Shown here: positions 15,114 to 24,236 of the stretch, one piece after another
Layout: each line of letters opens with the position of its first letter
How positions within the stretch are numbered: position 1 is the stretch's first letter
Source of the DNA: Verrucomicrobiales bacterium
Lineage (GTDB): Bacteria > Verrucomicrobiota > Verrucomicrobiia > Limisphaerales > Palsa-1400
Assembly: GCA_003140095.1 (NCBI GenBank)
Contig: PLIU01000379.1
Location: 1 to 38,320 of the forward strand
Length of the DNA: 38,320 bases
Direction: 5' to 3'
Program-made: the position numbers and the translations under genes
The notes under the pieces: generated by a model
The model's database searches: none
Told to the model about the DNA's origin: nothing
Seen by the model: only the letters and a program-made list of their open reading frames with translations

Positions 15114-16712
15114 ATGTCACCCTTGACCATCATTTTTCTTTTGCCGCTGCTGACCGCGTTGGTCCTGGCCCTTATCCCGCGCAATTTCCGATTTTCCATT
15201 CGCGGCCTGGCGCTGCTGGCGGGGTTGGTTTCGATGCTCATCGCGGTCCATGCCTTCTGCAAATTCGACGGCCAAGCCTCCCCATCGGGCTTTCGATTTG
15301 AGGAACGGCACGCTTGGGCGCCCGGCGCGGGCATCAGTTACCACGTCGGAGCGGACGGGCTGAACCTGGGACTGATTCTGATGGGCGCGGTGGTCCTCTT
15401 TGCCGCCCTGTGCGTTTCCTGGCGGATCCACACGCGCGAGAAAGAGTATTACATTTTGCTCCTATTGATGGGCGGGGGCATCCTGGGCGCTTTCGCCTCG
15501 CTGGATTTGTTTTTTTTCTACATCCTGCATGAATTGGCATTGGTGCCGGCGTTCATCCTGATCGGCGTCTGGGGTGTGGGGAAAGACAAGAACTATGCGG
15601 CCTACCAAATCACCCTCTACCTGAGTCTTGGGGCGCTGCTGGTCTTGGCCGGTCTGCTGGCCGTCTATTTGCAAATGCCCGGCGCCTCCCGCACCTTCGA
15701 CATCGTCGAGTTGACGCGCTACTTTAGCGCGCACCCCATGCAGTCGGGGGCTGAACACTGGATTTTTCCCTTGCTCTTGATCGGCTTCGGCATCCTGGTG
15801 TCGCTCTATCCCTTCCACACCTGGGCGCCACTGGGCTACGGCACAGCTCCGACGGGCGCCGCCATGATTCACGCCGGCGTGCTCAAAAAATTCGGCCTCT
15901 ACGGCCTGCTGCGCATCGCGCTGCCGCTGATGCCGGACGAGGCGCAACGCTGGGCTTTAATCATTGCCGCCCTCGGCTTGGGCAACGTGGTCCTGTGCGG
16001 CGCGGTGGCCATGCGCCAGCGCGAACTCAATATGCTCCTTGGCAATTCCAGCGTCGCCCACGTCGGTTTTGCCTTTTTGGGCATCGCGAGCATGAGTTTG
16101 ATCGGTTTTACCGGAGCGGTGGTAGTGATGGTGGCCCACGGTTTCCTGGCCGCCCTGAACTATGCGCTGAGCGGTTATCTGCGGGAGGAACTCAAGACGC
16201 TGGATATGGACCAGATGGGCGGCTTGCTCAGTCGGTTGCCCTTCATCGGCACCGTGATGATCATGGCCATGATGGCGGCCTGCGGTTTGCCTGGCTTCGC
16301 CGGCTTTTTTGGCGAAACACTGGTTTTCTTTGGCAGTTGGCATCGCTCCGAGGTGGTGACCGTGCTGGCGATTTGGGGCGCGTTGATCGTTGCCGGTGTC
16401 TATATGCTCCGCGCCATTCGCTCCATCTGGCATGGCGACAAGCAGTGGCCCGGCCTTTCCGACGTCACCAACCCCTGGCGCAGGCTGCCTTACGGATTGC
16501 TGCTGGCCGCGTTGCTTGTCTTTGGCTGTTTTCCCCGGCTCTTGACTGACAACATTAAAGCCAGCGTTACACCGGTGGCGCGCCTGATGGGTGAGGAAAT
16601 CGCGGGTGGTGGCTCGGTTTTGAAAGTTTATGGCCTAAACTCATTTTCACCCCGGCATCCCGTTGAAGACAACGCCAGCGGCGCGGCGGTGCCGGGAGGG
16701 CCGCACCGATGA
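15114..16712 (+). CDS. nuoM: NADH-quinone oxidoreductase subunit M (divergent type)
   Basis: A 532-residue antiporter-like proton-channel subunit of about 14 helices. Family features include the ILHELALVPAFILIGVWG segment with the TM5 Glu, YPFHTWAPLGYGTAPTGAAM with IHAGVLKKFGLYGLLR (TM7 Lys), and RELNMLLGNSSVAHVGFAFLG. The usual HTWLPDAH-EAP loop reads HTWAPLGYGTAP here, a divergent form. The C terminus has an extra hydrophilic tail after residue 485 or so. Its 3' end overlaps the nuoN start by four bases (ATGA at 16709-16712). Confidence 0.94.
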   Translation: MSPLTIIFLLPLLTALVLALIPRNFRFSIRGLALLAGLVSMLIAVHAFCKFDGQASPSGFRFEERHAWAPGAGISYHVGADGLNLGLILMGAVVLFAALCVSWRIHTREKEYYILLLLMGGGILGAFASLDLFFFYILHELALVPAFILIGVWGVGKDKNYAAYQITLYLSLGALLVLAGLLAVYLQMPGASRTFDIVELTRYFSAHPMQSGAEHWIFPLLLIGFGILVSLYPFHTWAPLGYGTAPTGAAMIHAGVLKKFGLYGLLRIALPLMPDEAQRWALIIAALGLGNVVLCGAVAMRQRELNMLLGNSSVAHVGFAFLGIASMSLIGFTGAVVVMVAHGFLAALNYALSGYLREELKTLDMDQMGGLLSRLPFIGTVMIMAMMAACGLPGFAGFFGETLVFFGSWHRSEVVTVLAIWGALIVAGVYMLRAIRSIWHGDKQWPGLSDVTNPWRRLPYGLLLAALLVFGCFPRLLTDNIKASVTPVARLMGEEIAGGGSVLKVYGLNSFSPRHPVEDNASGAAVPGGPHR

Positions 16713-18154
16713 ATCCGGCCATGCTCTCATTGGAACTGGCCGTCATTGGCCTGGCGCTGGCGGTGCTGCTCATCGACCTGTGGACGCTGCACGAATTCAA
16801 GCATCGGCTCGGTTATCTGGCGGCCGCCGGGCTGCTGGTCATCCTGGTCGCCAGCCTCTGTTGCGCCTCCACGGGCGAGCCGCCAGCCACCGGCTTCAGC
16901 GGCATGTTCGTTCAGGACGGCTTGGCGCTGTTCTTCAAACGGATTTTTCTGGCGGCCGGTGTGTTGGTCGTGCTGATGGGAGTGGAGTTCCGCGACCGCA
17001 TCCCCATGGGCCTGGGCGAATTCTTCACCATCATTCTGATGGAGCTGGCCGGGATGATGTTCGCCGCCTCGGCCAATGATTTCGTCATGGTCTATGTGGC
17101 CATGGAGATGATGTCCGTGAGCTTTTACATCCTGATCAGCTTTCAGCGGTCGCGTTCGTACTCACTGGAGGCGGGTGTCAAATATCTGATTTTGAGCGCG
17201 CTCTCGGCGGGCCTGCTGGTTTTCGGCATCGCCCTGATTTTTGGGACCAGCGGCCGGACCAATTTTGCCGTGGTGGCCGCCGAAGGGACCCGCCTGGCGC
17301 AGAACAAACTCTTTTGTCTTGGCGCGCTGCTGGTGCTGCTGGGGCTGGCCTTCAAAATCTCCGCCGTCCCGATGCAGATGTGGGCGCCCGACGTTTATCA
17401 AGGAGCGCCGACGCCGGTGACAGCCTTCCTGGCCATCGGCTCCAAGGCGGCCGGTTTTGTTTTGGTGCTGCGGGTGTTGTTTGTGGCCGCGCCGGCCCTC
17501 GCGCTGCATTGGGGCAAGCTCTTCACATGGGCGGCGGCGCTGACTATTCTTTACGGCAACCTATGCGCCATCCCGCAACGCAGCCTCAAGCGGCTGCTGG
17601 GTTATTCGAGCATCGCCAACGCCGGCTATATTCTGTTGGGTGTCGCCGCCCTCAACCCTCCCGGCTCCGTCGCGGTGCTCTACTATCTGGCCGGCTACGC
17701 TTTCACACTCGCGGTGATCTTTATCGTCCTATGCCTGGTCGCGCGAGACAGCGACGACATCGCAGTGCTGGCGGGCCTGAACCGCCGTTCACCGTTGCTG
17801 GCGTTGGCACTGACGCTGGGCATGATTTCGCTGGCGGGCATCCCACCGCTGGCCGGATTTTTCGGAAAACTTCTCCTGTTTAAGGCCGTTCTCGAGCAAG
17901 CCGCCGTCCATCGGTCGTATTTGTGGCTCGCCTTGGTGGCCATCGCCGGCGTGGTCATATCCTACTACTATTATTTTGGCGTCATTCGCGCCGTTTATTG
18001 GTCGGAAGAAGGGCCGGAGATGACGCCCATCGCCGTGTCGGCGCCTCTGAAAGTTTCCATGGGTGTGTGCATCGCCGCCATGTTTTACCTCGGCCTTTGT
18101 CCAGATGCGGTCCTGTCCGCGGCGGCGAAAGCAGTCCAAGCCCTGCGGTTTTAA
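16709..18154 (+). CDS. nuoN: NADH-quinone oxidoreductase subunit N
   Basis: A 481-residue antiporter-like proton-channel subunit, the third of the L/M/N set. Seen are the YVAMEMMSVSFYILISFQR helix (TM5 Glu), ALSAGLLVFGIALIFG, the VPMQMWAPDVYQGAPTPVTA loop with SKAAGFVLVLRV (TM7 Lys), QRSLKRLLGYSSIANAGYIL (TM8), and GIPPLAGFFGKLLLFKAVLE (TM12). It starts in a four-base overlap with nuoM and is the last complex I gene; the ferredoxin gene follows after 52 bases. Confidence 0.96.
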   Translation: MNPAMLSLELAVIGLALAVLLIDLWTLHEFKHRLGYLAAAGLLVILVASLCCASTGEPPATGFSGMFVQDGLALFFKRIFLAAGVLVVLMGVEFRDRIPMGLGEFFTIILMELAGMMFAASANDFVMVYVAMEMMSVSFYILISFQRSRSYSLEAGVKYLILSALSAGLLVFGIALIFGTSGRTNFAVVAAEGTRLAQNKLFCLGALLVLLGLAFKISAVPMQMWAPDVYQGAPTPVTAFLAIGSKAAGFVLVLRVLFVAAPALALHWGKLFTWAAALTILYGNLCAIPQRSLKRLLGYSSIANAGYILLGVAALNPPGSVAVLYYLAGYAFTLAVIFIVLCLVARDSDDIAVLAGLNRRSPLLALALTLGMISLAGIPPLAGFFGKLLLFKAVLEQAAVHRSYLWLALVAIAGVVISYYYYFGVIRAVYWSEEGPEMTPIAVSAPLKVSMGVCIAAMFYLGLCPDAVLSAAAKAVQALRF

Positions 18155-18206
18155 ATCAGGCTTGTTTTGAGGCGGCCCTTCCTTTATGTTGCTTAAACGT
18201 AATTTT

Positions 18207-18446
18207 ATGGCTGATATTGCAAACAAATATCCCGACAGCGTCGTGGGAAAGTACTACGTGGACAACCAGTGCATCGACTGCGATCTTTGTCGGGAAACGG
18301 CGCCGGCCAATTTCACCCGCAACGAAGACGGCGGCTACTCGTTCGTTAAGCAGCAACCCTCGTCTCCCGAGGAGGAAGCCCAATGCAAGGAGGCCAAGGA
18401 AGGCTGCCCAGTGGAAGCCATCGGGGACAATGGCGATCAGGCTTAA
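18207..18446 (+). CDS. Small single-cluster 4Fe-4S ferredoxin
   Basis: A 79-residue cytoplasmic ferredoxin. Ligands are Cys22, Cys25, Cys28 (CIDCDLC) and a distant Cys67 (EGCPVEAIG), which fits one [4Fe-4S] cluster; Cys60 is an extra cysteine. The ATG at 18207 is preferred because family members begin close to MADIANKYPD; an in-frame ATG at 18186 would add seven residues. It lies 52 bases after nuoN and is likely the last gene of the operon; the next gene is convergent, with stops 12 bases apart. A role as electron donor to complex I or another enzyme is inference. Confidence 0.9.
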   Translation: MADIANKYPDSVVGKYYVDNQCIDCDLCRETAPANFTRNEDGGYSFVKQQPSSPEEEAQCKEAKEGCPVEAIGDNGDQA

Positions 18447-18458
18447 ACCAGCCTGCGC

Positions 18459-19655
18459 CTAAACCGGCGCGAGGGCGCATTCCAGGCGGATCAGCACGAT
18501 TTCCGATTTCGTGCCTAAGCGCATCGGCGGTCCCCACGTGCCGACGCCGCTGCTGGTCAGGACTTGGAGGTTTCCCAGACGATTCAACCCGTAGGCGAAG
18601 GGGCCATGTACTTTGTAAACGACCCAACACCACGGCCACATTTGCCCCTTGTGCGTGTGGCCGGAGACTTGCAGGGAAATGCCCGCCGCCTCGGCGATCG
18701 ACAAGTTGGCCGGCCGATGGGCCAGCAGGATGCTGGCGCACTGGCGATCGACCGCGGCGTCTTGGAGAATTTTCCGCAATCGCTCCGGTTCGCCCGCCTC
18801 GCCGTCATGCACGCCGACGATTTGCAAGCCTTCCACTATCAGTTTTTCGTTGTTCAGCACGCGCAGGCCCACACGCTCGATGGCGGCGATATACTTGGCG
18901 TGGTCGGTGAATTCCTCGTGATTGCCGGTGACGAAATAGACCCCCGCCGGCGCGGCCAGTGCGCGGCACGGTTCCACCTGCCGGTCATAATCCGCCTTCG
19001 GACCGTCGAACATATCGCCGGAGACGAACACGGCGTAAGGCTGGAGTGACCGGACCTTGTTGACGACGCGGCGCATGAAACCGGCGCCCCGCACATTGCC
19101 CAGGTGCAAATCGCTCATCAAGACCACCTCCCGTCCGCGCCAAGCCGGGGGCAAATGTGGCAACGGCACGCTCACGCGCGTCACGCGCAGCCAGCCGGCG
19201 TTCAGCAAACCGTAGCCGCTGGCCAGAGCGGCCAGCCCGTAAAACATCGCCCCGATGAGCTGCCGGTCCAGGCCCCATCCAAACACCTTCGATATGGCGC
19301 TGGCGCTCCAGCACGCCAAGGCCGCGAAAAGGCAAAGGTTCAACATCCCCATCCAAACCGCGGAGATTCGGTACGCCATCCGCAGCAAGGGGCCGGAATA
19401 ACGCATCCCAGCCAGCAGCGAGACGATGAACGCGGCGCTCAGGCCGAATGGAACGATCCGCCATCCGGCCAGCGCAAGCCTGTCCAAAAAATGATCCCAC
19501 GTCGCGCACACAAACCAGGTGATCGAGAAAAGAATCGCCGATACCACTGTCACGAAGGGAAAAATCCGCCTGCGCCCCGCGCGATGACCGCCGAGACTGG
19601 CCTCCGTGGGCTTGCTTGGCGAACCCGGAGCGGCGGCGGAAGTTCTATTGGTCAC
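18459..19655 (-). CDS. Membrane-anchored metallophosphoesterase (YkuE/YaeI-like)
   Basis: A 398-residue protein with four predicted N-terminal membrane helices (about residues 33-53, 65-85, 95-118 and 132-152) followed by a calcineurin-like phosphoesterase domain. Metal-binding motifs in order are SDLHLG, SGDMFDGPKADY, TGNHEEF, LLAHRP and SGHTHKGQMWPW, all intact. Relatives include UDP-diacylglucosamine-pyrophosphohydrolase-like and lipid-linked phosphatases, but the substrate is not known. Its ATG overlaps the stop of the glutamine amidotransferase gene by four bases. Confidence 0.9.
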   Translation of the reverse strand: MTNRTSAAAPGSPSKPTEASLGGHRAGRRRIFPFVTVVSAILFSITWFVCATWDHFLDRLALAGWRIVPFGLSAAFIVSLLAGMRYSGPLLRMAYRISAVWMGMLNLCLFAALACWSASAISKVFGWGLDRQLIGAMFYGLAALASGYGLLNAGWLRVTRVSVPLPHLPPAWRGREVVLMSDLHLGNVRGAGFMRRVVNKVRSLQPYAVFVSGDMFDGPKADYDRQVEPCRALAAPAGVYFVTGNHEEFTDHAKYIAAIERVGLRVLNNEKLIVEGLQIVGVHDGEAGEPERLRKILQDAAVDRQCASILLAHRPANLSIAEAAGISLQVSGHTHKGQMWPWCWVVYKVHGPFAYGLNRLGNLQVLTSSGVGTWGPPMRLGTKSEIVLIRLECALAPV

Positions 19656-20368
19656 GGCGCGAGCGTCAATAGCTCGCCGAACGTCGCGGGTCCGGTAATG
19701 GCCAGACCGTTGACTTTGGCGCTGTCGTTTTTGATGGTGGAGGAAACGAAGGCGCGGCCGCCCGGCATTGTGCCCAGATACATTTGATAGTAATCGACTT
19801 TGGCCTGTTCGTGGGATGTGAAATAATTCAATCCGCGCAGCGTTGCGGGCGTGCCACTCCTTCTGTCAATGCTCAGAATCAAAAGATTGAGCGCGGAGCC
19901 GGTGTGGTCCTTGAGTTTTGGCAAAGCCTGTTCGATGCCGACGGCCTGGATGATTTGCTCCAGCGCCCACTCGGTATCGACCTTTCTTGCGGGCAGGTTA
20001 TCCGCCTTCACGCCGCCGTTGTGCGCCAGAAAAACGACCTCGCGATCGCTGGAGGCGACGAACGGATGCGAGAAAATGTGGCCCGCCAACTTCGGATCGC
20101 TGGCGAATCGTCCGTGGAAGATGGCGCGGATTTCTCCTTCGAGCCTTGGCAGGGGCGCATTGTCCTCGTAAATGGAGGTCGCCGTGCGGTAGTGGAAAAG
20201 CCCATTGGCCGCGTGAATGACATACCCCCAGCCATGACAATGGCTGGAGCAATCAGCAACGATCCCCTTAAGCGTGGGATCGAACTTGCAGGCGGACTTT
20301 AAGGCCAAATGCAATTCGCGCACATCGGCTTCGCTCTTGCCCGCATACCCAAACATTCGACAAGCCAT
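19652..20368 (-). CDS. Class II glutamine amidotransferase domain protein
   Basis: A 238-residue Ntn-hydrolase-type glutaminase domain. It begins MACRMFGYAG; the nucleophile is expected to be Cys3, close to the processed N terminus, as in stand-alone YafJ-type members that begin MCR. The GWGYVIH strand, the FHGRFASDPK segment (Arg of the glutamine pocket), the HPFVASSDREVVFLAHNGGV block and the SALNLLILS strand are family-like. No synthase domain is attached, so it may release ammonia for another protein or hydrolyse an amide. It is translationally coupled to the phosphoesterase. Confidence 0.82.
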   Translation of the reverse strand: MACRMFGYAGKSEADVRELHLALKSACKFDPTLKGIVADCSSHCHGWGYVIHAANGLFHYRTATSIYEDNAPLPRLEGEIRAIFHGRFASDPKLAGHIFSHPFVASSDREVVFLAHNGGVKADNLPARKVDTEWALEQIIQAVGIEQALPKLKDHTGSALNLLILSIDRRSGTPATLRGLNYFTSHEQAKVDYYQMYLGTMPGGRAFVSSTIKNDSAKVNGLAITGPATFGELLTLAP

Positions 20369-20509
20369 AAAGCGGCGATGATAGCGGAGTCCGGTCGCGG
20401 GTCAATCTTCGGCCTTGAGAGGTGTGTGGCTGGCTGAGATGCGCCGCTCAGAACCGAAGGTCGGAGGAGTGGCTCGCTTTGAGGCACTGATTTCCCGTCA
20501 GAGGTCAGT

Positions 20510-22219
20510 CTAAGGTTTCTGTTGCAGCCAGGCGCGGATGTTGGCAGCCTGCGCATTGGCCGGGTCCAATTCCAGGGCCTGGGTAAATTGCTCGCGCGCC
20601 AGCTTCGGCTGCCGAAGCTTCTCGGCGTACAAATTGCCCAGCAGCAAATGGGCGCGCACATCCTCCGGATGGCGCGCCAAGAGCTTGTCCAACTCATGCA
20701 CGGCATCCTCGACGTAGCCCCGCTTTTGCAGCGTCCAGGCGAAGGCGTAACGCGCTTCGGCGGAGTCCTCCTGCAAGGCCAGTGCGCGGTGCAATGCTTC
20801 CAGCGCGGCCGGGTAGTCCCGGTCCTCGATCGAGGCCAAACCAAGCTCGAAGCTGGCCTGGTAAAACGTCGGGTCGGCGGCGATGGCCTCTTGGTAGGCG
20901 CGCATGCTTCGGGCTGAATCGCGAGCCTGCCGCGCGCGGATGGCTTCGGCCAACAGTTGTTTGGCGCGCGTGCGGTCTCCGGGAATGGGCGTCACGGACG
21001 GCGGATAGTCGTAACGGGTGCCGGCAGCCACGGGCGGCGGCTCGCCGGCAGCGGCGGAACCCTGTTCATTTGCCGTAGGTTTTCCCGCAAACCAATGCAG
21101 CGGATTCAAGCGTTGGCCGAGCGGTGTGCGCGGCGTGGGGGCGGATTCGGTCACGACCGGTTCGGGCACTGAAGGCCCAGTGTTGACAGTGGACGAAGTT
21201 TCGGGGGGAGCCTTGACGGCGGAAGCGGTGGCTGAACCTTGCGGTGGCGCTTGGGCGGTTGTGGGAACGCCCTGTTGGACCGCGGGCGAGGCCGCCGGGC
21301 GCGGTCTTGGCGTGGCGGCGACGGCGTTGGAGGGCGAGACAATCACCCTGGTGGCAGGCGGGGCCGGACGGTTCGCGGGAGCGTTCTCCTGTGTGATCGT
21401 GATGCGCTGGCTGATATCCAAGTCATGCACCAGCTTTGTGACCTCATTGGCGTGAGCCGGAGGAGGATTGAGCGTCAAGTAAACGCGGTAGAGTTGGAGA
21501 GCGCGGGCGGGGCTGTTGAGATATTGCTGGGACATGATGGCCAGATTGAGGAGCGCGGGCGCACAATGCGGATCGCGACGCAAAGCAAGCTCAAAATTCG
21601 CCGCCGCCACGCGGATGGTCTCAGTGCTGGGCGGCCGGCGCTGCATTTGCAGCACGCCCAAGGTGTTAACGGCGTCCGCCGAGGCGCTCACGCCATCGGC
21701 CAATTCCAAGTCGTGCCGGGCGGCCTCCAGGAACCGGGCTCTTTCCAGGCTAGGCCGTTCCAAAGCGTAATGGAAATGGGCCGTTGCCAGCCGCAAATAG
21801 CCCTGAACGTCCTTGGGGCGCAACGCGACGTAAGTGGTCAGGTAGTCAACGGCGCCGGGGAAATTGGTTTGCTGGATGCGCAGGCAGCCGAGGTTGTAAT
21901 CGATGGCGGCGTTGTCGCGGTCCAGTTTTACAGCCTGTCTGTAAGCATTGTCGGCGGCGTCCAATTGCCCCAAATTCTGGCAGGCCAGCCCCAGAAGGTT
22001 CCAGGCTTTGGCCTGCACGGGACCGCGTGCGTCCACTAAAATGCGGGTGGCGTCGCGCAAGACCACAACCGCCTCGGCGAACTGGCCCGCCTGAATATCC
22101 CGCTCGCCCTGCCGCAACTCGTGGGCGCCCCGCGGCCCGCAGGCTGTGACCAGCATCCCCAGCGCGGCGACGACAACGAGGTTGTGGTGAACGCGACGGC
22201 GTTTTATTGTCGTCATCAT
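20510..22219 (-). CDS. TPR-repeat lipoprotein
   Basis: About 569 residues. A basic N terminus (TIKRRRVHHN) and hydrophobic segment end in the lipobox LVTAC at Cys27, predicting a lipid-anchored envelope protein. An N-terminal block of several TPRs (for example AWNLLGLACQNLGQLDAADN and YLRLATAHFHYALERPSLER) is separated from a C-terminal block (ASFELGLASIEDRDYPAALE, YAFAWTLQKRGYVEDAVHEL) by a Pro/Ala/Thr-rich linker of about 100 residues. TPRs mediate protein contacts; no partner is evident. It starts close to, and diverges from, the DUF362 gene, sharing a promoter gap of 48 bases. Confidence 0.85.
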   Translation of the reverse strand: MMTTIKRRRVHHNLVVVAALGMLVTACGPRGAHELRQGERDIQAGQFAEAVVVLRDATRILVDARGPVQAKAWNLLGLACQNLGQLDAADNAYRQAVKLDRDNAAIDYNLGCLRIQQTNFPGAVDYLTTYVALRPKDVQGYLRLATAHFHYALERPSLERARFLEAARHDLELADGVSASADAVNTLGVLQMQRRPPSTETIRVAAANFELALRRDPHCAPALLNLAIMSQQYLNSPARALQLYRVYLTLNPPPAHANEVTKLVHDLDISQRITITQENAPANRPAPPATRVIVSPSNAVAATPRPRPAASPAVQQGVPTTAQAPPQGSATASAVKAPPETSSTVNTGPSVPEPVVTESAPTPRTPLGQRLNPLHWFAGKPTANEQGSAAAGEPPPVAAGTRYDYPPSVTPIPGDRTRAKQLLAEAIRARQARDSARSMRAYQEAIAADPTFYQASFELGLASIEDRDYPAALEALHRALALQEDSAEARYAFAWTLQKRGYVEDAVHELDKLLARHPEDVRAHLLLGNLYAEKLRQPKLAREQFTQALELDPANAQAANIRAWLQQKP

Positions 22220-22267
22220 TAAAGAGGGTGGTAGCATCCGCCGTTGATAGTGTCAAGAGACGGTCAC

Positions 22268-23323
22268 ATGGCATTTTTGAAGCACGCTCCCAGATTCATC
22301 TTCTGTGGCGTCGGCTCCATTTGGGCCGCCGGCGCGGCAGTGTGGGCCGGGGATGGGCCTGGGGTCGGCGGACCGCCTGTGCGCGCCAGAGTCGTGCAGG
22401 TGGAGCACCCAGGCGCCACGTTGATTTACGAGGCACAGCCGCGGGTGGTGCAGGACATGGTGCGGCACGGGATGCTGCAGTGCACTGGACAGAAGGATTT
22501 GAAGGCGGCGTGGCTGTCGGTGGTGTCGCCCAAGGACGTGGTGGGTCTCAAAGTTTATTCCGGTCCTGGCGCCAGCAGCGGCACGCGGCCTGCGGTAGTT
22601 GAGGCAGTGGTGCAGGGCCTTTTGCAGGCCGGGCTGCCCTCCAGCAACATCGTGATCTGGGATAAACACCTGTTCGATTTGCGGCAGGCCGGTTTCACCG
22701 GCCTGGCAGACCGATACCACGTCCGCGCGGCGGGAAGCGCCGATGCCGGCTACGACCAGAAAGTAGCTTACACCAACAACCCGCTGCTGGGCACCCTGGT
22801 GGCCGGCGACCTGGAGTTTGACCTCCATGGCGCCACCAGCGGACGCAATTCGTATGTCAGCAAACTGCTCACCTCCGACCTGACCAAGATCATCAGCATC
22901 GCTCCTTTGCTCAACCACAATTTGGCCGGGGTTTGCGGTCATCTTTACGGCCCGTCGATAGGCAGCGTGGACAACACGCAACGTTTTGAGTCCTCCGCCC
23001 AGGCGCTGGCGCAGGCCGTGCCGGAGATTTACGCGTTGCCGGACTTGGGCGAGCACGTGGCGCTGAACATCACCGACGCCCTCATCTGTCAATACCAGGG
23101 CGAACAACTCAGCAGGCTGCATGACTCGATAGAGTTGAACCAAATCTGGATCAGCAAAGACCCGGTGGCGCTGGACACTCTGGGGATTCAGGAATTGGAC
23201 CGGGAACGGCAGGCCAGGGACCTCGAGTCGCACGGCGACAATCCGGATTTGTACCAAAACGCGGTCCTAATGGAACTGGGCGTGGACGACCCGGCCAAGA
23301 TCAAGCTGGAGGTCGTCCATTAG
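22268..23323 (+). CDS. DUF362 domain protein, probably exported
   Basis: A 351-residue protein. Its N terminus (FLKHAPRFIFCGVGSIWAAG, then AVWAGDG) looks like a signal peptide or anchor. The DUF362 core is recognisable: SPKDVVGLKVYSGPGASSGT, the helix RPAVVEAVVQGLLQAGLP then NIVIWDK, the SDLTKIISIAPLLNH strand, and the late WISKDPVALDTLGIQEL block. DUF362 proteins often carry or accompany ferredoxin domains, but no CxxCxxC is present here. The role is unknown. The ATG at 22268 is preferred; 22244 is an alternative. The universal stress protein follows after 56 bases. Confidence 0.85.
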   Translation: MAFLKHAPRFIFCGVGSIWAAGAAVWAGDGPGVGGPPVRARVVQVEHPGATLIYEAQPRVVQDMVRHGMLQCTGQKDLKAAWLSVVSPKDVVGLKVYSGPGASSGTRPAVVEAVVQGLLQAGLPSSNIVIWDKHLFDLRQAGFTGLADRYHVRAAGSADAGYDQKVAYTNNPLLGTLVAGDLEFDLHGATSGRNSYVSKLLTSDLTKIISIAPLLNHNLAGVCGHLYGPSIGSVDNTQRFESSAQALAQAVPEIYALPDLGEHVALNITDALICQYQGEQLSRLHDSIELNQIWISKDPVALDTLGIQELDRERQARDLESHGDNPDLYQNAVLMELGVDDPAKIKLEVVH

Positions 23324-23359
23324 CGGGCCGGCCCGCGGATATATTGATGCGGATGGCCC

Positions 23360-23379
23360 ATGTATAAGAAAATACTCGT
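23360..23379 (+). other. Start region of the universal stress protein gene
   Basis: This short stretch belongs to the universal stress protein gene, which runs 23360-23782. The ATG at 23360 begins MYKKILV, the normal first strand of UspA proteins. It is listed so that the full extent of that gene is explicit. Confidence 0.85.
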
Positions 23380-23782
23380 CGCGCTGGAAAACAGCCGCGC
23401 GGATCAGGCTTTGATTCCGCATGTCATCGAGCTGGCCCGCCAATTCAAATCCGAACTGCTGCTGGTCCACGTGGCCGACGGCTGGGCGGCTCGCAATTAT
23501 GAGCGCCTGCACCTGGTGGAATCGGAAGAAATGAAGGAAGACCGCGCCTACCTCGAACGCATGGCCGCCCAACTGCGCCAGACCGGCGCGCACGTCGCCA
23601 CTCATTTGGGGCTGGGCGATCCTGCGACCGAGATCCTGACCGTCTCCGATCGCGAACATTGCGATCTGATCGCCATGACGATGCACGGCCATCTTTTCTT
23701 GGCCGACTTGCTTTTGGGCAGCACTATTCGCGAAGTCCGGCACAAAGCGCGCGTCCCCATTTTTCTGGTGCGGGCCAATTAA
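23380..23782 (+). CDS. Universal stress protein (UspA) domain, N-terminal start uncertain
   Basis: A UspA-fold protein; the full reading from the ATG at 23360 gives 140 residues (MYKKILVALENSRADQALI), and that ATG is the likely start, so the gene spans 23360-23782. Features are the first strand KILVALENS, a long helix with LARQFKSELLLVHV, HVATHLGLGDPATEIL and CDLIAMTMHGH near the end. The nucleotide loop reads MHGHLFLADLLLGST, lacking the second Gly of the usual GxxGx9G(S/T), so ATP binding is uncertain. It follows the DUF362 gene in the same direction. Confidence 0.88.
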
Positions 23783-23822
23783 GTTCCGCGCACAATGCCG
23801 CCCAAGGAGAATATCCCTGGAA

Positions 23823-24236
23823 TTACTGATTGCGGGGCCAAAGTAGAAAAGCGGCGGGCCGCATGGTCGGGATACCAAAAGGCTTGTTGAGAGCCAACAG
23901 ATCGTTGTCATAGCTCACAATGGTCTTTGCATTGGCAGCAAGGGCCGCCGCGAGGAATGGTTCATCGTCGGTGTCCCGTGATCGCTGTTTGCCCAAAAGC
24001 TGCGGCTCTATCCAGAGTGCTTTGGACCGCACCCACGCCAACGCACCAAGCGCGTTAGCTCGCGGAGCTTCCTGCGCAAGCACGGCGGGGACGCGGGTCT
24101 CGTACTCCGCCATAATCCCGGCGGAAACAACCAACCGGCAGCTTCGTCGCGCCACCGCGGCCGGGCAACGATGCGCCGGTCCCCGCCAGCCAATGGCCCT
24201 AATCAGCACGCCCGTATCAAAAACGACCGCGGTCAC
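23823..24236 (-). CDS. PIN-domain toxin of a type II toxin-antitoxin pair
   Basis: A 137-residue PIN-domain ribonuclease. The acidic active-site residues are visible: Asp in VVFDTGVLIRA, Glu in IMAEYETRV, Asp/Glu in SRDTDDEPFLAAALAANA and Asp in VSYDNDLLAL. The order resembles the PIN-family putative toxins (COG1569-like) rather than VapC of the shortest type. Its ATG overlaps the stop of the RHH antitoxin gene (24233-24236), the standard antitoxin-first arrangement. Confidence 0.87.
   Translation of the reverse strand: MTAVVFDTGVLIRAIGWRGPAHRCPAAVARRSCRLVVSAGIMAEYETRVPAVLAQEAPRANALGALAWVRSKALWIEPQLLGKQRSRDTDDEPFLAAALAANAKTIVSYDNDLLALNKPFGIPTMRPAAFLLWPRNQ

Noticed and set aside
18455-18470. 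GCGCC/GGCGC hairpin between the convergent ferredoxin and phosphoesterase genes as a terminator.
   Set aside because: Only five base pairs and no T-run on either side; too weak to support as a terminator.
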